NCBI GenBank assembly: GCA_934636865.1
Contig: CAKUBI010000008.1
Location: 1 to 56,994, forward strand
DNA length: 56,994 bases
Direction: 5' to 3'
Source of the DNA: an uncultured Oscillospiraceae bacterium
Lineage (GTDB): Bacteria; Bacillota; Clostridia; Oscillospirales; Oscillospiraceae
Shown: positions 40,798 to 47,185 of the stretch, one piece after another
Numbering within the stretch: position 1 is the stretch's first letter
Layout: each line of letters starts with the position of its first letter
Notes under the pieces: model-generated
Databases searched by the model: none
Told to the model about the DNA's origin: nothing
The model's input: the letters and a program-made list of their open reading frames with translations, nothing else
Translations under genes and position numbers: made by a program

Positions 40798-41001
40798 TCA
40801 GCGGCCGTTGTCGCGCTCCAGCGTCTCCGTGATTGCACGGTTGATAAAGGCGTTGACACTTTCGCCCCGCGCCTGCGCGTGGGCTTTCAGTTCTTCCTTG
40901 CGGCCCTTCGGAAACGTAACGTTAATGCGATCATAGTTTGCCTTGACATATTTATTTACAGCGCGCTGCTGCGCCTTGCTGACCTTGGTTTCCTCGCTCA
41001 T
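40798..41001 (-). CDS. Ribbon-helix-helix-like small DNA-binding protein
   Basis: A 67-residue basic protein with an Arc/CopG-like pattern: a strand segment YDRINVTFPKGRKEELKAHA followed by RGESVNAFINRAITETLERD. The start at 41001 has GGAGG 10 bases upstream. It is transcribed from a consensus promoter overlapped by three 15-bp repeats, so autorepression is likely. It may be a regulator of the right end of the element or a CopG-type copy-control protein. Confidence 0.82.
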   Translation of the reverse strand: MSEETKVSKAQQRAVNKYVKANYDRINVTFPKGRKEELKAHAQARGESVNAFINRAITETLERDNGR

Positions 41002-41064
41002 GCTGTGGTTTCCTCCTTTGCGGGGGGCCGCAAAATATCGCGGCACCTCTCCTATTATGGCTAA

Positions 41065-41093
41065 ATTATAGCGTATTTGTCTATTGGTGTCAA
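41065..41093 (-). promoter_or_regulatory. Promoter of the RHH-like gene
   Basis: On the minus strand TTGACA (41093-41088), a 17-bp spacer, then TATAAT (41070-41065). The -35 lies inside the first 15-bp repeat. Confidence 0.9.
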
Positions 41094-41160
41094 TATATAA
41101 TATGTACAAATATATTGATGCAAATATGTTTGCTTTGTCAATTGATATTGGTGTAAATAT
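41082..41160. promoter_or_regulatory. Three 15-bp repeats between divergent promoters
   Basis: TATTGGTGTCAATAT (41082-41096), TATTGATGCAAATAT (41113-41127) and TATTGGTGTAAATAT (41146-41160), spaced 31 and 33 bp, giving consensus TATTGRTGYAAATAT. The first overlaps the leftward -35 and the third the spacer of the rightward promoter. They are likely operators of the RHH-like protein; iterons for replication are a second possibility. Confidence 0.75.
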
Positions 41161-41170
41161 ATGCTATATT
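41142..41170 (+). promoter_or_regulatory. Rightward promoter of the 89-residue gene
   Basis: TTGATA (41142-41147), a 17-bp spacer, then TATATT (41165-41170). The leader to the ATG at 41340 is about 160 bases and holds no recognisable gene or riboswitch. Confidence 0.72.
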
Positions 41171-41339
41171 ATAATCACAGCAAGGGACAAGAGATCAAGC
41201 GAAAGCGGACGGGAGTACCGAGAGGGAAAGCAAGAACGCGACGCAAGAGCCGGAACGGATTTGGAAGTAGCAGCGCAAAGCGCAGACGCCACAAAGCCAC
41301 CGGCCGCTCGATCTCCACCATAAAAAGGAGGAAACAGAC

Positions 41340-41609
41340 ATGAGTACCAACGAAATGGAGTGCAAGGCCCGCGAGCTGCGGCAGCTTCAAGCCCTCATCG
41401 ACGAGGCGACCGTCGAAGCCGAGGCCATCAAGGACGCGCTCAAGGCCGCTATGGGCGACGCAGAGAGCGTTCAGGCTGGCGAATACAAAATCACGTGGAA
41501 GGCCGTCACGAGCGCGAGAATTGACACAGGCGCGCTGCGTAAGGCGCTGCCGGATGTCGCTGCGGCGTTCACCCGTGAAACCACCGTGCGCCGCTTCTGC
41601 GTGGCATAG
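41340..41609 (+). CDS. Phage-type small protein (89 aa)
   Basis: An 89-residue protein with an N-terminal helix (ECKARELRQLQALIDEATVE, about 7-26) and a short C-terminal beta part ending TSARIDTGALRKALPDVAAA...RRFCVA. Similar small proteins accompany YqaJ-type recombination nucleases in Firmicutes phages; no such nuclease is here, so the gene is likely a leftover of a larger module. AAGGAGG precedes the ATG. Confidence 0.8.
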   Translation: MSTNEMECKARELRQLQALIDEATVEAEAIKDALKAAMGDAESVQAGEYKITWKAVTSARIDTGALRKALPDVAAAFTRETTVRRFCVA

Positions 41610-41687
41610 AAGGGGAGGGGGGAACAAGCAGCGGCTCAGCCCCCGCACCAGTTCTCGTAAAGCGCTGCGAACGCTTTGACGGGTATA

Positions 41688-41708
41688 TGCAAGGCTCCCA
41701 ATGACAAA
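41688..41708 (+). repeat. Direct repeat, copy 2 (possible integrase arm site)
   Basis: TGCAA-GGC-TCCCAATGACAAA, matching 39133-39153 in the 5-base and 13-base blocks. This copy lies 231 bases left of the tRNA-Cys-side att repeat, a usual distance for arm-type integrase sites. Confidence 0.6.
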
Positions 41709-41751
41709 CAAGCCCCTCGTGTCGCTACGAATTGTTAAAATTGTGGCAATC

Positions 41752-41795
41752 TTGGCCGCTGTACAGGCGCAACCGCGCGCCCGTGCAGCGGCCAA
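41752..41795. repeat. 44-base hairpin near the right end of the element
   Basis: TTGGCCGCTGTAC (41752-41764) pairs with GTGCAGCGGCCAA (41783-41795) with a single G-U, and GGCGC/GCGCC can form inside the loop. There is no T tract. The rest of 41610-41940 holds no gene. It may be a single-strand replication origin, a transfer-origin hairpin or an integrase-region structure. Confidence 0.6.
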
Positions 41796-41898
41796 ATCCG
41801 CAACGACCGTCCATTGCGCGCTGCCGGAAAAGAGCTTTTTTTCCTCGCCGCCGACCGTGTAGGGGAAAAAATAGGGGAAAAACGTCCCTCTCAGCGAC

Positions 41899-41937
41899 GC
41901 AAAAAGTCTTGCAACCCTTGAGATTGCAAGACTTTTG
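41899..41937 (-). terminator. Terminator of the tRNA operon
   Basis: On the minus strand AAAAGTCTTGCAA (41936-41924) pairs with TTGCAAGACTTTT (41914-41902), followed by TGCG. It lies directly after tRNA-Cys on the element side, so the element brought a replacement terminator. Confidence 0.88.
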
Positions 41938-41938
41938 C

Positions 41939-41966
41939 TCTGGAGGTGACACCCAGATTTGAACTG
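41939..41966. repeat. Attachment repeat inside tRNA-Cys
   Basis: The 28-bp match to 35448-35475, here part of the intact tRNA-Cys gene (acceptor, CCA and T-arm). Integration preserved the tRNA. Confidence 0.9.
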
Positions 41967-42015
41967 GGGAATGAGGGTTTTGCAGACCCTTGCCTTACCA
42001 CTTGGCTATGTCACC
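41941..42015 (-). tRNA. tRNA-Cys (anticodon GCA)
   Basis: A 75-base cloverleaf with acceptor GGTGACA/TGTCACC, discriminator T and encoded CCA. The anticodon is GCA (complement of 981-983 in 41xxx). It is the last gene of the five-tRNA operon and the integration target of the element. Confidence 0.97.
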
Positions 42016-42019
42016 GTAT

Positions 42020-42052
42020 GGAAAAAGGAGCAAATGCTTTGCTCCTTTTTCA
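42020..42052. terminator. Hairpin between tRNA-Gly and tRNA-Cys
   Basis: AAAAAGGAGCAAA pairs with TTTGCTCCTTTTT around TGC. It is symmetric and could terminate in either direction, lowering tRNA-Cys expression relative to the other four tRNAs, or act as a processing signal. Confidence 0.75.
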
Positions 42053-42054
42053 TT

Positions 42055-42130
42055 TGGAGCGGGCGACGAGGCTCGAACTCGCTACCTCCACCTTGGCAAG
42101 GTGGCGCTCTACCAGATGAGCTACGCCCGC
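42055..42130 (-). tRNA. tRNA-Gly (anticodon GCC)
   Basis: A 76-base cloverleaf, acceptor GCGGGCG/CGCCCGC, anticodon loop CTTGCCAAG giving GCC, CCA encoded. Fourth in the operon. Confidence 0.97.
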
Positions 42131-42133
42131 AGA

Positions 42134-42209
<76 letters not shown>

Positions 42210-42238
42210 ATATCAAGCCGCTATTGCAGCCTGATGAA

Positions 42239-42315
42239 TGGCGACCAGGAAGGGGTTCGAACCCTCGACCTCCGGCGTGACAGGCCGGCGTTCTAACCAG
42301 CTGAACTACCTGGCC
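42239..42315 (-). tRNA. tRNA-Asp (anticodon GTC)
   Basis: A 77-base cloverleaf, acceptor GGCCAGG/CCTGGTC, anticodon loop CTGTCAC giving GTC, CCA encoded. Second in the operon. Confidence 0.97.
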
Positions 42316-42322
42316 GAATGAT

Positions 42323-42398
42323 TGGTGGGAACAACAGGGCTCGAACCTGTGACCCCCTGCTTGTAAGGCAGGTGCTCTCCCAGCTGAGCTATGCTCCC
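42323..42398 (-). tRNA. tRNA-Val (anticodon TAC)
   Basis: A 76-base cloverleaf, acceptor GGGAGCA/TGTTCCC, anticodon loop CTTACAA giving TAC, CCA encoded. First gene of the operon. Confidence 0.97.
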
Positions 42399-42431
42399 CA
42401 CTCGAAATCGCTTCGGCGAACGACAAGGGTT

Positions 42432-42460
42432 ATTATACAGAACAACCCCTGTCGTGTCAA
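42432..42460 (-). promoter_or_regulatory. tRNA operon promoter
   Basis: On the minus strand TTGACA (42460-42455), a 17-bp spacer, then TATAAT (42437-42432). Perfect consensus, as usual for stable RNA genes. Confidence 0.93.
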
Positions 42461-42507
42461 GCCTATTTTTCAAATTTTTCTATTTTTTTGAAGGTCAGGG
42501 GGGAGGC

Positions 42508-43410
42508 TTACCGGCCGCGCTGCTTGAGCTCCGCGATCATATCGCGCAGCTCGTCGGCGGTAAAGGACTGCACCTTGTCGCAGAACTGGCAGGAGAGCTC
42601 CGCGCCGCCCTGCTCCTCGAGAATGCCCTCAAGTTCCTTCGAGCCAAGCGAGATCAGCGCGCGCCGCGTGCGCTCGCGCGAGCAGTAGCAGCGGTATTCG
42701 ATCGGATCGACGGAGAGGATCTCCATGTCGAAATCGGACAGCACCGTTTTTAAAAGCGCCGCGGGGTCCGGATTCTCCTTCAGAAGGTTCGTTACGCTTG
42801 GAGCCGCGTAAATGCCGCCCTCGACCTTGGTGATGACGTCCTCACCCGCGCCGGGCAGCAGCTGAATGAGATAGCCGCCCGCCGTGAGCACGCTGCGGTC
42901 GCGGTCGATGAGCACGCCCAGGCCGCAGGCCGACGGCACCTGCTCGGATTCGACATAGTAGGCGGCCACGTCCTCGGCGATCTCGCCGCCGAGCAGATCG
43001 ACCGTGCCGACATAGGGCTCGCGCATGTTGAGGTCCTTGATGACCGTCAGCGTGCCGCTGTGGCCCACGGCGGCGCCGACGTCGAGCTTGCCGTCCTCGC
43101 GCAGCGCGAGATCGACGGCGGGGTTCTGCACGTAGCCGCGCACGTTGCCCTCGGAATCCGACACGGTCAGGATCTTGCCGAGCGGGCCGTCGCCCTTGAT
43201 CTGCATGGTGACGCTCGCGCCGTTATCCTTGAGCGCATTGCCCATCATCGAGCAGGCCGCGAGCGCGCGGCCGAGCGCCGCCGTGGCGACGGGGGAGGCG
43301 TGGTGGATCTGGCGGGCGCGCTCGGTGAGACTGCGCGTATAAACGCCGACGGCATTCACACAGCCGTCCTTCGAAATGGCGCGGACCAGACAATCCTTAT
43401 AAGCTTCCAT
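42508..43410 (-). CDS. hslO: Redox-regulated chaperone Hsp33
   Basis: A 300-residue cytoplasmic holdase. The N-terminal domain is complete and the C-terminal redox switch keeps the four zinc cysteines as CYC (about 239-241) and CQFC (about 272-275). Under oxidative stress the zinc is lost and the protein unfolds into an active chaperone. The start at 43410 has GAGG upstream; the longer frame has no homology. It follows a methyltransferase gene by 10 bases and is likely co-transcribed. Confidence 0.96.
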   Translation of the reverse strand: MEAYKDCLVRAISKDGCVNAVGVYTRSLTERARQIHHASPVATAALGRALAACSMMGNALKDNGASVTMQIKGDGPLGKILTVSDSEGNVRGYVQNPAVDLALREDGKLDVGAAVGHSGTLTVIKDLNMREPYVGTVDLLGGEIAEDVAAYYVESEQVPSACGLGVLIDRDRSVLTAGGYLIQLLPGAGEDVITKVEGGIYAAPSVTNLLKENPDPAALLKTVLSDFDMEILSVDPIEYRCYCSRERTRRALISLGSKELEGILEEQGGAELSCQFCDKVQSFTADELRDMIAELKQRGR

Positions 43411-43420
43411 CAATGGTTCC

Positions 43421-44164
43421 TCACTTTCTGATACAGCTGAAATAAACGCGGCCATCGCGCTCGTTCGCGGGGCGCATTTTAAGCTCGCCGTGCGTGCGGA
43501 TGGCGGTGAAGCCGGCTTCCTCGAGCCATGCGGTCAGCTCCTGGACCGTGTAGGCGCGCTGATGGTGCTCCTCAAAATCGCGCTCCCACGCGCCGTCCCC
43601 GCGCAGGCGGAAGAGATCGACCTCGTAGTCGAGCATTTTTGCGCCCCTGCGGTAGCGCGTGCGCCAGAGGCAGAACACGTCCTCGCGCTCGTCGAGCAGC
43701 ACCTCGCCGTCGAGCTTTTCCATCTTTGAAACGGCGTGCACGTCGAATACGAGCGCGCCGCCGGGGGCTATAACGTCGTGCAGGCGCTCGAACGTGCGCT
43801 GCACGTCGCGCGGGCGCGTCAGGTAATTGATGCTGTCAAGGCAGCAGATGGCGGCATCGACCGTTTGGAGCAGCCGCAGCTGCGGCATCGACTGGCACAG
43901 AAGCAGCGGCGGCGGATCGAGCGCGGCGAGCTTCTGCTGCGCCTGGGCGAGCATCTCGGGCGAATAATCGACGCCTGTGAGCGTATAGCCCCGGCGGGCG
44001 AAGAGCGCCGTCATCGTGCCTGTGCCGCAGGCGAGGTCAAGCAGCGACTGAACGGGCCGCTTCGCGCGCAGGAAAAGCCTTTCGACAAAGTCCGCGCGCT
44101 TTTCGTATTCCACATCCTCCGTCAGCTCGTCGTAGGACGCGGCAAGGGCCTCGTAGCTGTCCAT
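43421..44164 (-). CDS. Class I SAM-dependent methyltransferase
   Basis: A 247-residue methyltransferase with motif I LLDLACGTGTMTALFARRG (about 41-59), motif II acidic end in GVDYSPEML and the C-terminal WRTRYRRGAKMLDYEVDLF region of the Firmicutes YqeM-like group. The substrate is unknown. AGGAGG precedes the ATG. The gene pairs with hslO in many Clostridia. Confidence 0.9.
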   Translation of the reverse strand: MDSYEALAASYDELTEDVEYEKRADFVERLFLRAKRPVQSLLDLACGTGTMTALFARRGYTLTGVDYSPEMLAQAQQKLAALDPPPLLLCQSMPQLRLLQTVDAAICCLDSINYLTRPRDVQRTFERLHDVIAPGGALVFDVHAVSKMEKLDGEVLLDEREDVFCLWRTRYRRGAKMLDYEVDLFRLRGDGAWERDFEEHHQRAYTVQELTAWLEEAGFTAIRTHGELKMRPANERDGRVYFSCIRK

Positions 44165-44317
44165 CGCCGTCCGCCTCCTTTCCGTTCCGTATTCTATATT
44201 TTATATAGTTTAGCAGACGGCGCGGAAATAGTAAAGTGGCGCGGCGCATTTTTCTGCCGCGCACCGCCGCCGCGGCGGACGCATACACTGGCGCAGAACG
44301 AAAACGGGAGGGAGCGC

Positions 44318-44755
44318 ATGAAGGAATGGCCGCACTTGACGCCTGCGGAGGACCTTGTGAGGGAAAGAACATGGCAGTGGGAGGGCATCACGGTCCTCAC
44401 GGCCCGCGCTGTGATGCCGCGGACGGCGGGGCAGAGCCGCCGGGAAAAGCGCTTCGACCGCTACTATGAGCGGCTTGCCGAGGTCTATCTTGCCCGCTGC
44501 GGACAGAAGATCTTCCCGCGCGCGGCGGAAAGCTGCCGGGAGGCGATGGCGCGCTCCGGCCCGTGGCGGATGACGGAAGCGGCGCTTACTTACCGTACCG
44601 AAGCGCAAACGGCGGACGCGCTCGTCCTCGCCTTTGAAACGCGCGAGGGCGGGGAGGTCCTGCGGCAGTGGGAGGAGGGCTGGGAGCGGCGGACCTTTCT
44701 GCCGCTTTTTAAGTCCGAGCGCAGAGCCGCCCTTGCCGCGCCGGACGGGAAATAG
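44318..44755 (+). CDS. Hypothetical protein (145 aa)
   Basis: A 145-residue charged soluble protein. The segment RFDRYYERLAEVYLARCGQKIFP and the following strands (EAALTYRTEAQTADALVLAFE) faintly recall the DUF3298/RsiV-type ectodomains, but without a signal peptide or the conserved end, so I leave it unassigned. The ATG at 44318 is supported by GGGAGGGA 3-10 bases upstream. Convergent with aroQ across a shared terminator. Confidence 0.72.
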   Translation: MKEWPHLTPAEDLVRERTWQWEGITVLTARAVMPRTAGQSRREKRFDRYYERLAEVYLARCGQKIFPRAAESCREAMARSGPWRMTEAALTYRTEAQTADALVLAFETREGGEVLRQWEEGWERRTFLPLFKSERRAALAAPDGK

Positions 44756-44756
44756 G

Positions 44757-44794
44757 AAAAGGGGCGGTCTCCTTATGCGGAGACCGCCCCTTCA
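44757..44794. terminator. Bidirectional terminator
   Basis: GGGGCGGTCTCC pairs with GGAGACCGCCCC around TTATGC, with A4/T-rich flanks. It ends the hypothetical gene and aroQ. Confidence 0.88.
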
Positions 44795-44819
44795 TTCGAT
44801 GCTTTCTGCGGCGGGGAAA

Positions 44820-45263
44820 TCACTTTTCCTCGCTCGGCGAGAGCTTTGCCAGCATGTCGATCGCCATGGTGTAACTCTCGAAGCCGTGGCCGCGGATCTG
44901 CGCGATGCAGGCCGGCGCGGTGACGGACAGGTGGCGGAACTCCTCGCGCTTCTGGATGTCGGACATGTGGACCTCGACGGCGGGGATGCTCACGGCCTTG
45001 AGCGCGTCGTGGATGGCGTAGCTGTAGTGCGTGTAGGCGCCGGGGTTGATGACGATGCCGTCAAAGGCCGTGTCGGCCTCCTGAATGGCGTCGATGATCG
45101 CGCCCTCGTGGTTGGACTGGAAGCACTCCACGGCCACACCGCGGCTCTGTGCGTGCTCATAGATGCGGGCGCAGAGGGCGGCGTAGTCCTCCTTGCCGTA
45201 GATGTCCGGCTCGCGGCGGCCGAGCATGTTCATATTCGCTCCGTTGATGACTAAGATCTTCAT
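44820..45263 (-). CDS. aroQ: 3-dehydroquinate dehydratase, type II
   Basis: A 147-residue shikimate-pathway enzyme converting 3-dehydroquinate to 3-dehydroshikimate; the type II fold forms dodecamers. NGANMNMLGRREPDIYG holds the catalytic Arg and Tyr, followed by INPGAYTHYS and EVHMSDIQKREEFR. Length is standard. It lies 21 bases after the gamma-carbonic anhydrase gene; the two are probably co-transcribed although functionally unrelated. Confidence 0.96.
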   Translation of the reverse strand: MKILVINGANMNMLGRREPDIYGKEDYAALCARIYEHAQSRGVAVECFQSNHEGAIIDAIQEADTAFDGIVINPGAYTHYSYAIHDALKAVSIPAVEVHMSDIQKREEFRHLSVTAPACIAQIRGHGFESYTMAIDMLAKLSPSEEK

Positions 45264-45284
45264 GCGCTGTTTCCTCCTTTGCGC

Positions 45285-45788
45285 TTACTGCTGCTTTGCG
45301 GCGTGCGCGCGGTATTCAAGGCTCTTCTGGTAGTAAAGCTCGGCGTTGGCAAGGAGCGACGCGCGCTCCTTTTCCGTCAGCTCGCGCACGACCTTGGCCG
45401 GGGAGCCGACGATGAGCGAGCCGTCCGGGGCGTTCATCTTGCCCGTGACGAGCGCGCCTGCGCCGATCAGGCAGTCGTTTCCGATGACGGCGCCGTCGAG
45501 CACCGTCGCGCCCATGCCGACGATCACGCGGTCGCCGATCGTCGCGCCGTGGACAATGGCGCTGTGGCCGACGGACACATCGTCGCCGATGGTGACCTTG
45601 TTGTGGATGAGGGCGAGGTCCTGGATGTTGCAGCGCTTGCCAATGCGCACGCTCTGCATCTCGCCGCGGCAGACGCTGTTGTACCAGAAGGCCGTGCCCT
45701 CGCCGGCGGCCACGTCGCCGATGACCTGCGCGCCCTCCATGATGAGCACCTGATCGCTGCTCTCGTGGCGGTCAAAATTCATAGCCAT
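45285..45788 (-). CDS. Gamma-class carbonic anhydrase-like hexapeptide protein
   Basis: A 167-residue left-handed beta-helix protein. Hexapeptide repeats cover about 12-140, and the three zinc histidines are in ALIHNK, SVGHSA and AIVHG. It is trimeric in known relatives (YrdA/CaiE/PaaY type), hydrating CO2 or acting on thioesters; activity varies within the family. The start is the ATG at 45788 with AAGGAG 9 bases upstream; an ATG at 45782 is also possible. Confidence 0.9.
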   Translation of the reverse strand: MAMNFDRHESSDQVLIMEGAQVIGDVAAGEGTAFWYNSVCRGEMQSVRIGKRCNIQDLALIHNKVTIGDDVSVGHSAIVHGATIGDRVIVGMGATVLDGAVIGNDCLIGAGALVTGKMNAPDGSLIVGSPAKVVRELTEKERASLLANAELYYQKSLEYRAHAAKQQ

Positions 45789-45832
45789 TGATATAGTCTC
45801 CTTTCGAATGGGCGCGCCGCGCCCGTAAATGC

Positions 45833-47059
45833 TTAAAGCGCAAAGTTGCCGTTCACGAATACGGGGATCTCGCGCCCGTCTCTCGTCGTGCCGATGATGG
45901 AAAGATCGCTCGTGCCGACCATGAAATCGACATGCGTGTTCGAATCGTTCAGGCCCGCGGCCTTGAGCTCTTCCTTGCTCATCGTCTCGCCGCCCTCCAC
46001 GCACTCGGGATACGCTTCGCCGAAGGCGAGGTGGCAGGCCGCGTTTTCATCAAAAAGCGTGTTGTAGAAGAGGATCTTCTGGTTGGAGATGGGGCTGTCA
46101 TAGGGCACGAGCGCGACCTCGCCGAAATACGACGCGCCCTCGTCCTCGGCGATGGCGGCCTTTAAGATGTCCTCGCCTTTTTCCGCGTGCGCCTCGACGA
46201 TCCTGCCGTCCTTGATGACAAAGTGGAAATTCTCGATGATGTTGCCGTTGTGCACGAGCGGCAGCGCTGCGTAAACAACGCCGTCGATGCCGTCGCGCTG
46301 CGGGGCGGTAAAGACCTCCTCGGTCGGCATGTTGGCGACGAAGGGGAAGCCCGCGCGGCAGGTGTTGCTGCCGCCGGCCCAGAGGTGCGTCTCGGGCAGC
46401 TTGATGTTCAGGCTCGTGCCGAGGGAATTCTGGTAGTAGAGGGAGGTGAAGTGCAGCTCGTTGAGCTTTTCCACGCGGCTTTTGAGCACTGCCACATGCT
46501 CGCGCCAGCGCGCGACCGCATCACCGGCGCCGCTGATGCGCACGGAGGTGAAGATCGCGTCCCAGAGTTTATCCATCGCCTCCTGCTCGGGAAGACCGGG
46601 GAAGACCTTCTTCGCCCAGCTCGGGATGGGAACGGAGGCAACGCACCAGGGGTTGACGTTCGCCATCATCGCGTCGTAGAAGGCGGAGACCTCGTCGTCG
46701 CAGCGGTTCGAGCGCGTGATGCGCTCGGGATCCACACCGCGCAGGATCTCGGGGTCGCGCGCGGAGATGCTCAGGTAGGCCGCGCCCTCGGCGGCATAGC
46801 CGTTGAGAAATTCCTTCTGCCCAAGCTGGAGCGAGTCGAACACGGAATCGTCCGCGCGCAGGAAGCGCTCGCGGTTCAAATAGTCGTCCGACCAGCGCAT
46901 CACGACCTCGCGGCAGCCGACGTCATAGGCGGCGGAGGCGCACAGGCGCGCGAACGGCGCGCAGTCCACGGGGCTTGCGATGACGAGCGTCTGCCCTTTC
47001 TGGACGTTCAGGCCCACCTCGATGAGGAGCTTTGCATATTCTCTGAGTTTTTCTTCCAT
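45833..47059 (-). CDS. M29-family aminopeptidase
   Basis: A 408-residue thermophilic-type (AmpS/AmpT) dinuclear metallo-aminopeptidase. Ligand-bearing motifs: ANMPTEEVF, YFGEVALVP, ENAACHLAFGEAYP and NTHVDFMVGTSDL. The ATG at 47059 follows AGGAGG by 6 bases. Immediately upstream is a full intrinsic terminator hairpin, with the ribosome binding site starting only one base after its T tract, so expression must pass or avoid this hairpin. Confidence 0.94.
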   Translation of the reverse strand: MEEKLREYAKLLIEVGLNVQKGQTLVIASPVDCAPFARLCASAAYDVGCREVVMRWSDDYLNRERFLRADDSVFDSLQLGQKEFLNGYAAEGAAYLSISARDPEILRGVDPERITRSNRCDDEVSAFYDAMMANVNPWCVASVPIPSWAKKVFPGLPEQEAMDKLWDAIFTSVRISGAGDAVARWREHVAVLKSRVEKLNELHFTSLYYQNSLGTSLNIKLPETHLWAGGSNTCRAGFPFVANMPTEEVFTAPQRDGIDGVVYAALPLVHNGNIIENFHFVIKDGRIVEAHAEKGEDILKAAIAEDEGASYFGEVALVPYDSPISNQKILFYNTLFDENAACHLAFGEAYPECVEGGETMSKEELKAAGLNDSNTHVDFMVGTSDLSIIGTTRDGREIPVFVNGNFAL

Positions 47060-47068
47060 GAAGATCCT

Positions 47069-47108
47069 CCTGAAAAAAGAGGGCGGCTGTGCCTGGCACA
47101 GCCGCCCG
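47069..47108 (-). terminator. Terminator hairpin in the leader of the M29 gene
   Basis: On the minus strand GGGCGGCTGTGCC pairs with GGCACAGCCGCCC almost without loop, followed by TCTTTTTT, then directly CAGGAGG and the ATG. A promoter lies upstream (47166-47138), so a transcript begun there must read through it. It may also stop mgtE transcripts. Confidence 0.82.
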
Positions 47109-47137
47109 TTGTTATTGCACGATGCCATACAGGATGC

Positions 47138-47166
47138 ATCATATCACAACTGAAACGCAGTTGGAA
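47138..47166 (-). promoter_or_regulatory. Promoter upstream of the M29 leader hairpin
   Basis: On the minus strand TTCCAA (47166-47161), a 17-bp spacer, then TATGAT (47143-47138), giving a leader of roughly 70 bases that contains the terminator hairpin. Confidence 0.65.
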
Positions 47167-47185
47167 AGAGTTTTTGCGATTTTTG

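Larger units (their letters stand above)
35448..41966. mobile_element. Integrative element (about 6.5 kb) at tRNA-Cys
   Basis: The element is bounded by 28-bp direct repeats (27/28 identical) that correspond to the 3' end of tRNA-Cys; the intact tRNA is on the right. Inside are, from left: a GC-rich non-coding end, an HUH-type Rep, an operon of five small proteins including two HTH proteins, an XRE repressor in divergent orientation, a tyrosine integrase (frameshifted), a small hydrophobic toxin-like gene with antisense RNA, an RHH-like protein and a phage-type small protein. There are no structural phage genes, T4SS or separate relaxase. It is best described as a small integrative mobilisable or satellite-like element with rolling-circle replication. 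With the integrase broken, self-excision is probably lost. Confidence 0.85.

Noticed and set aside
41161..41343. A 60-codon basic ORF at the right end of the element
   Set aside because: Its ATG lies inside the spacer and -10 of the rightward promoter, it has no RBS, and its end overlaps the start of the real 89-residue gene.
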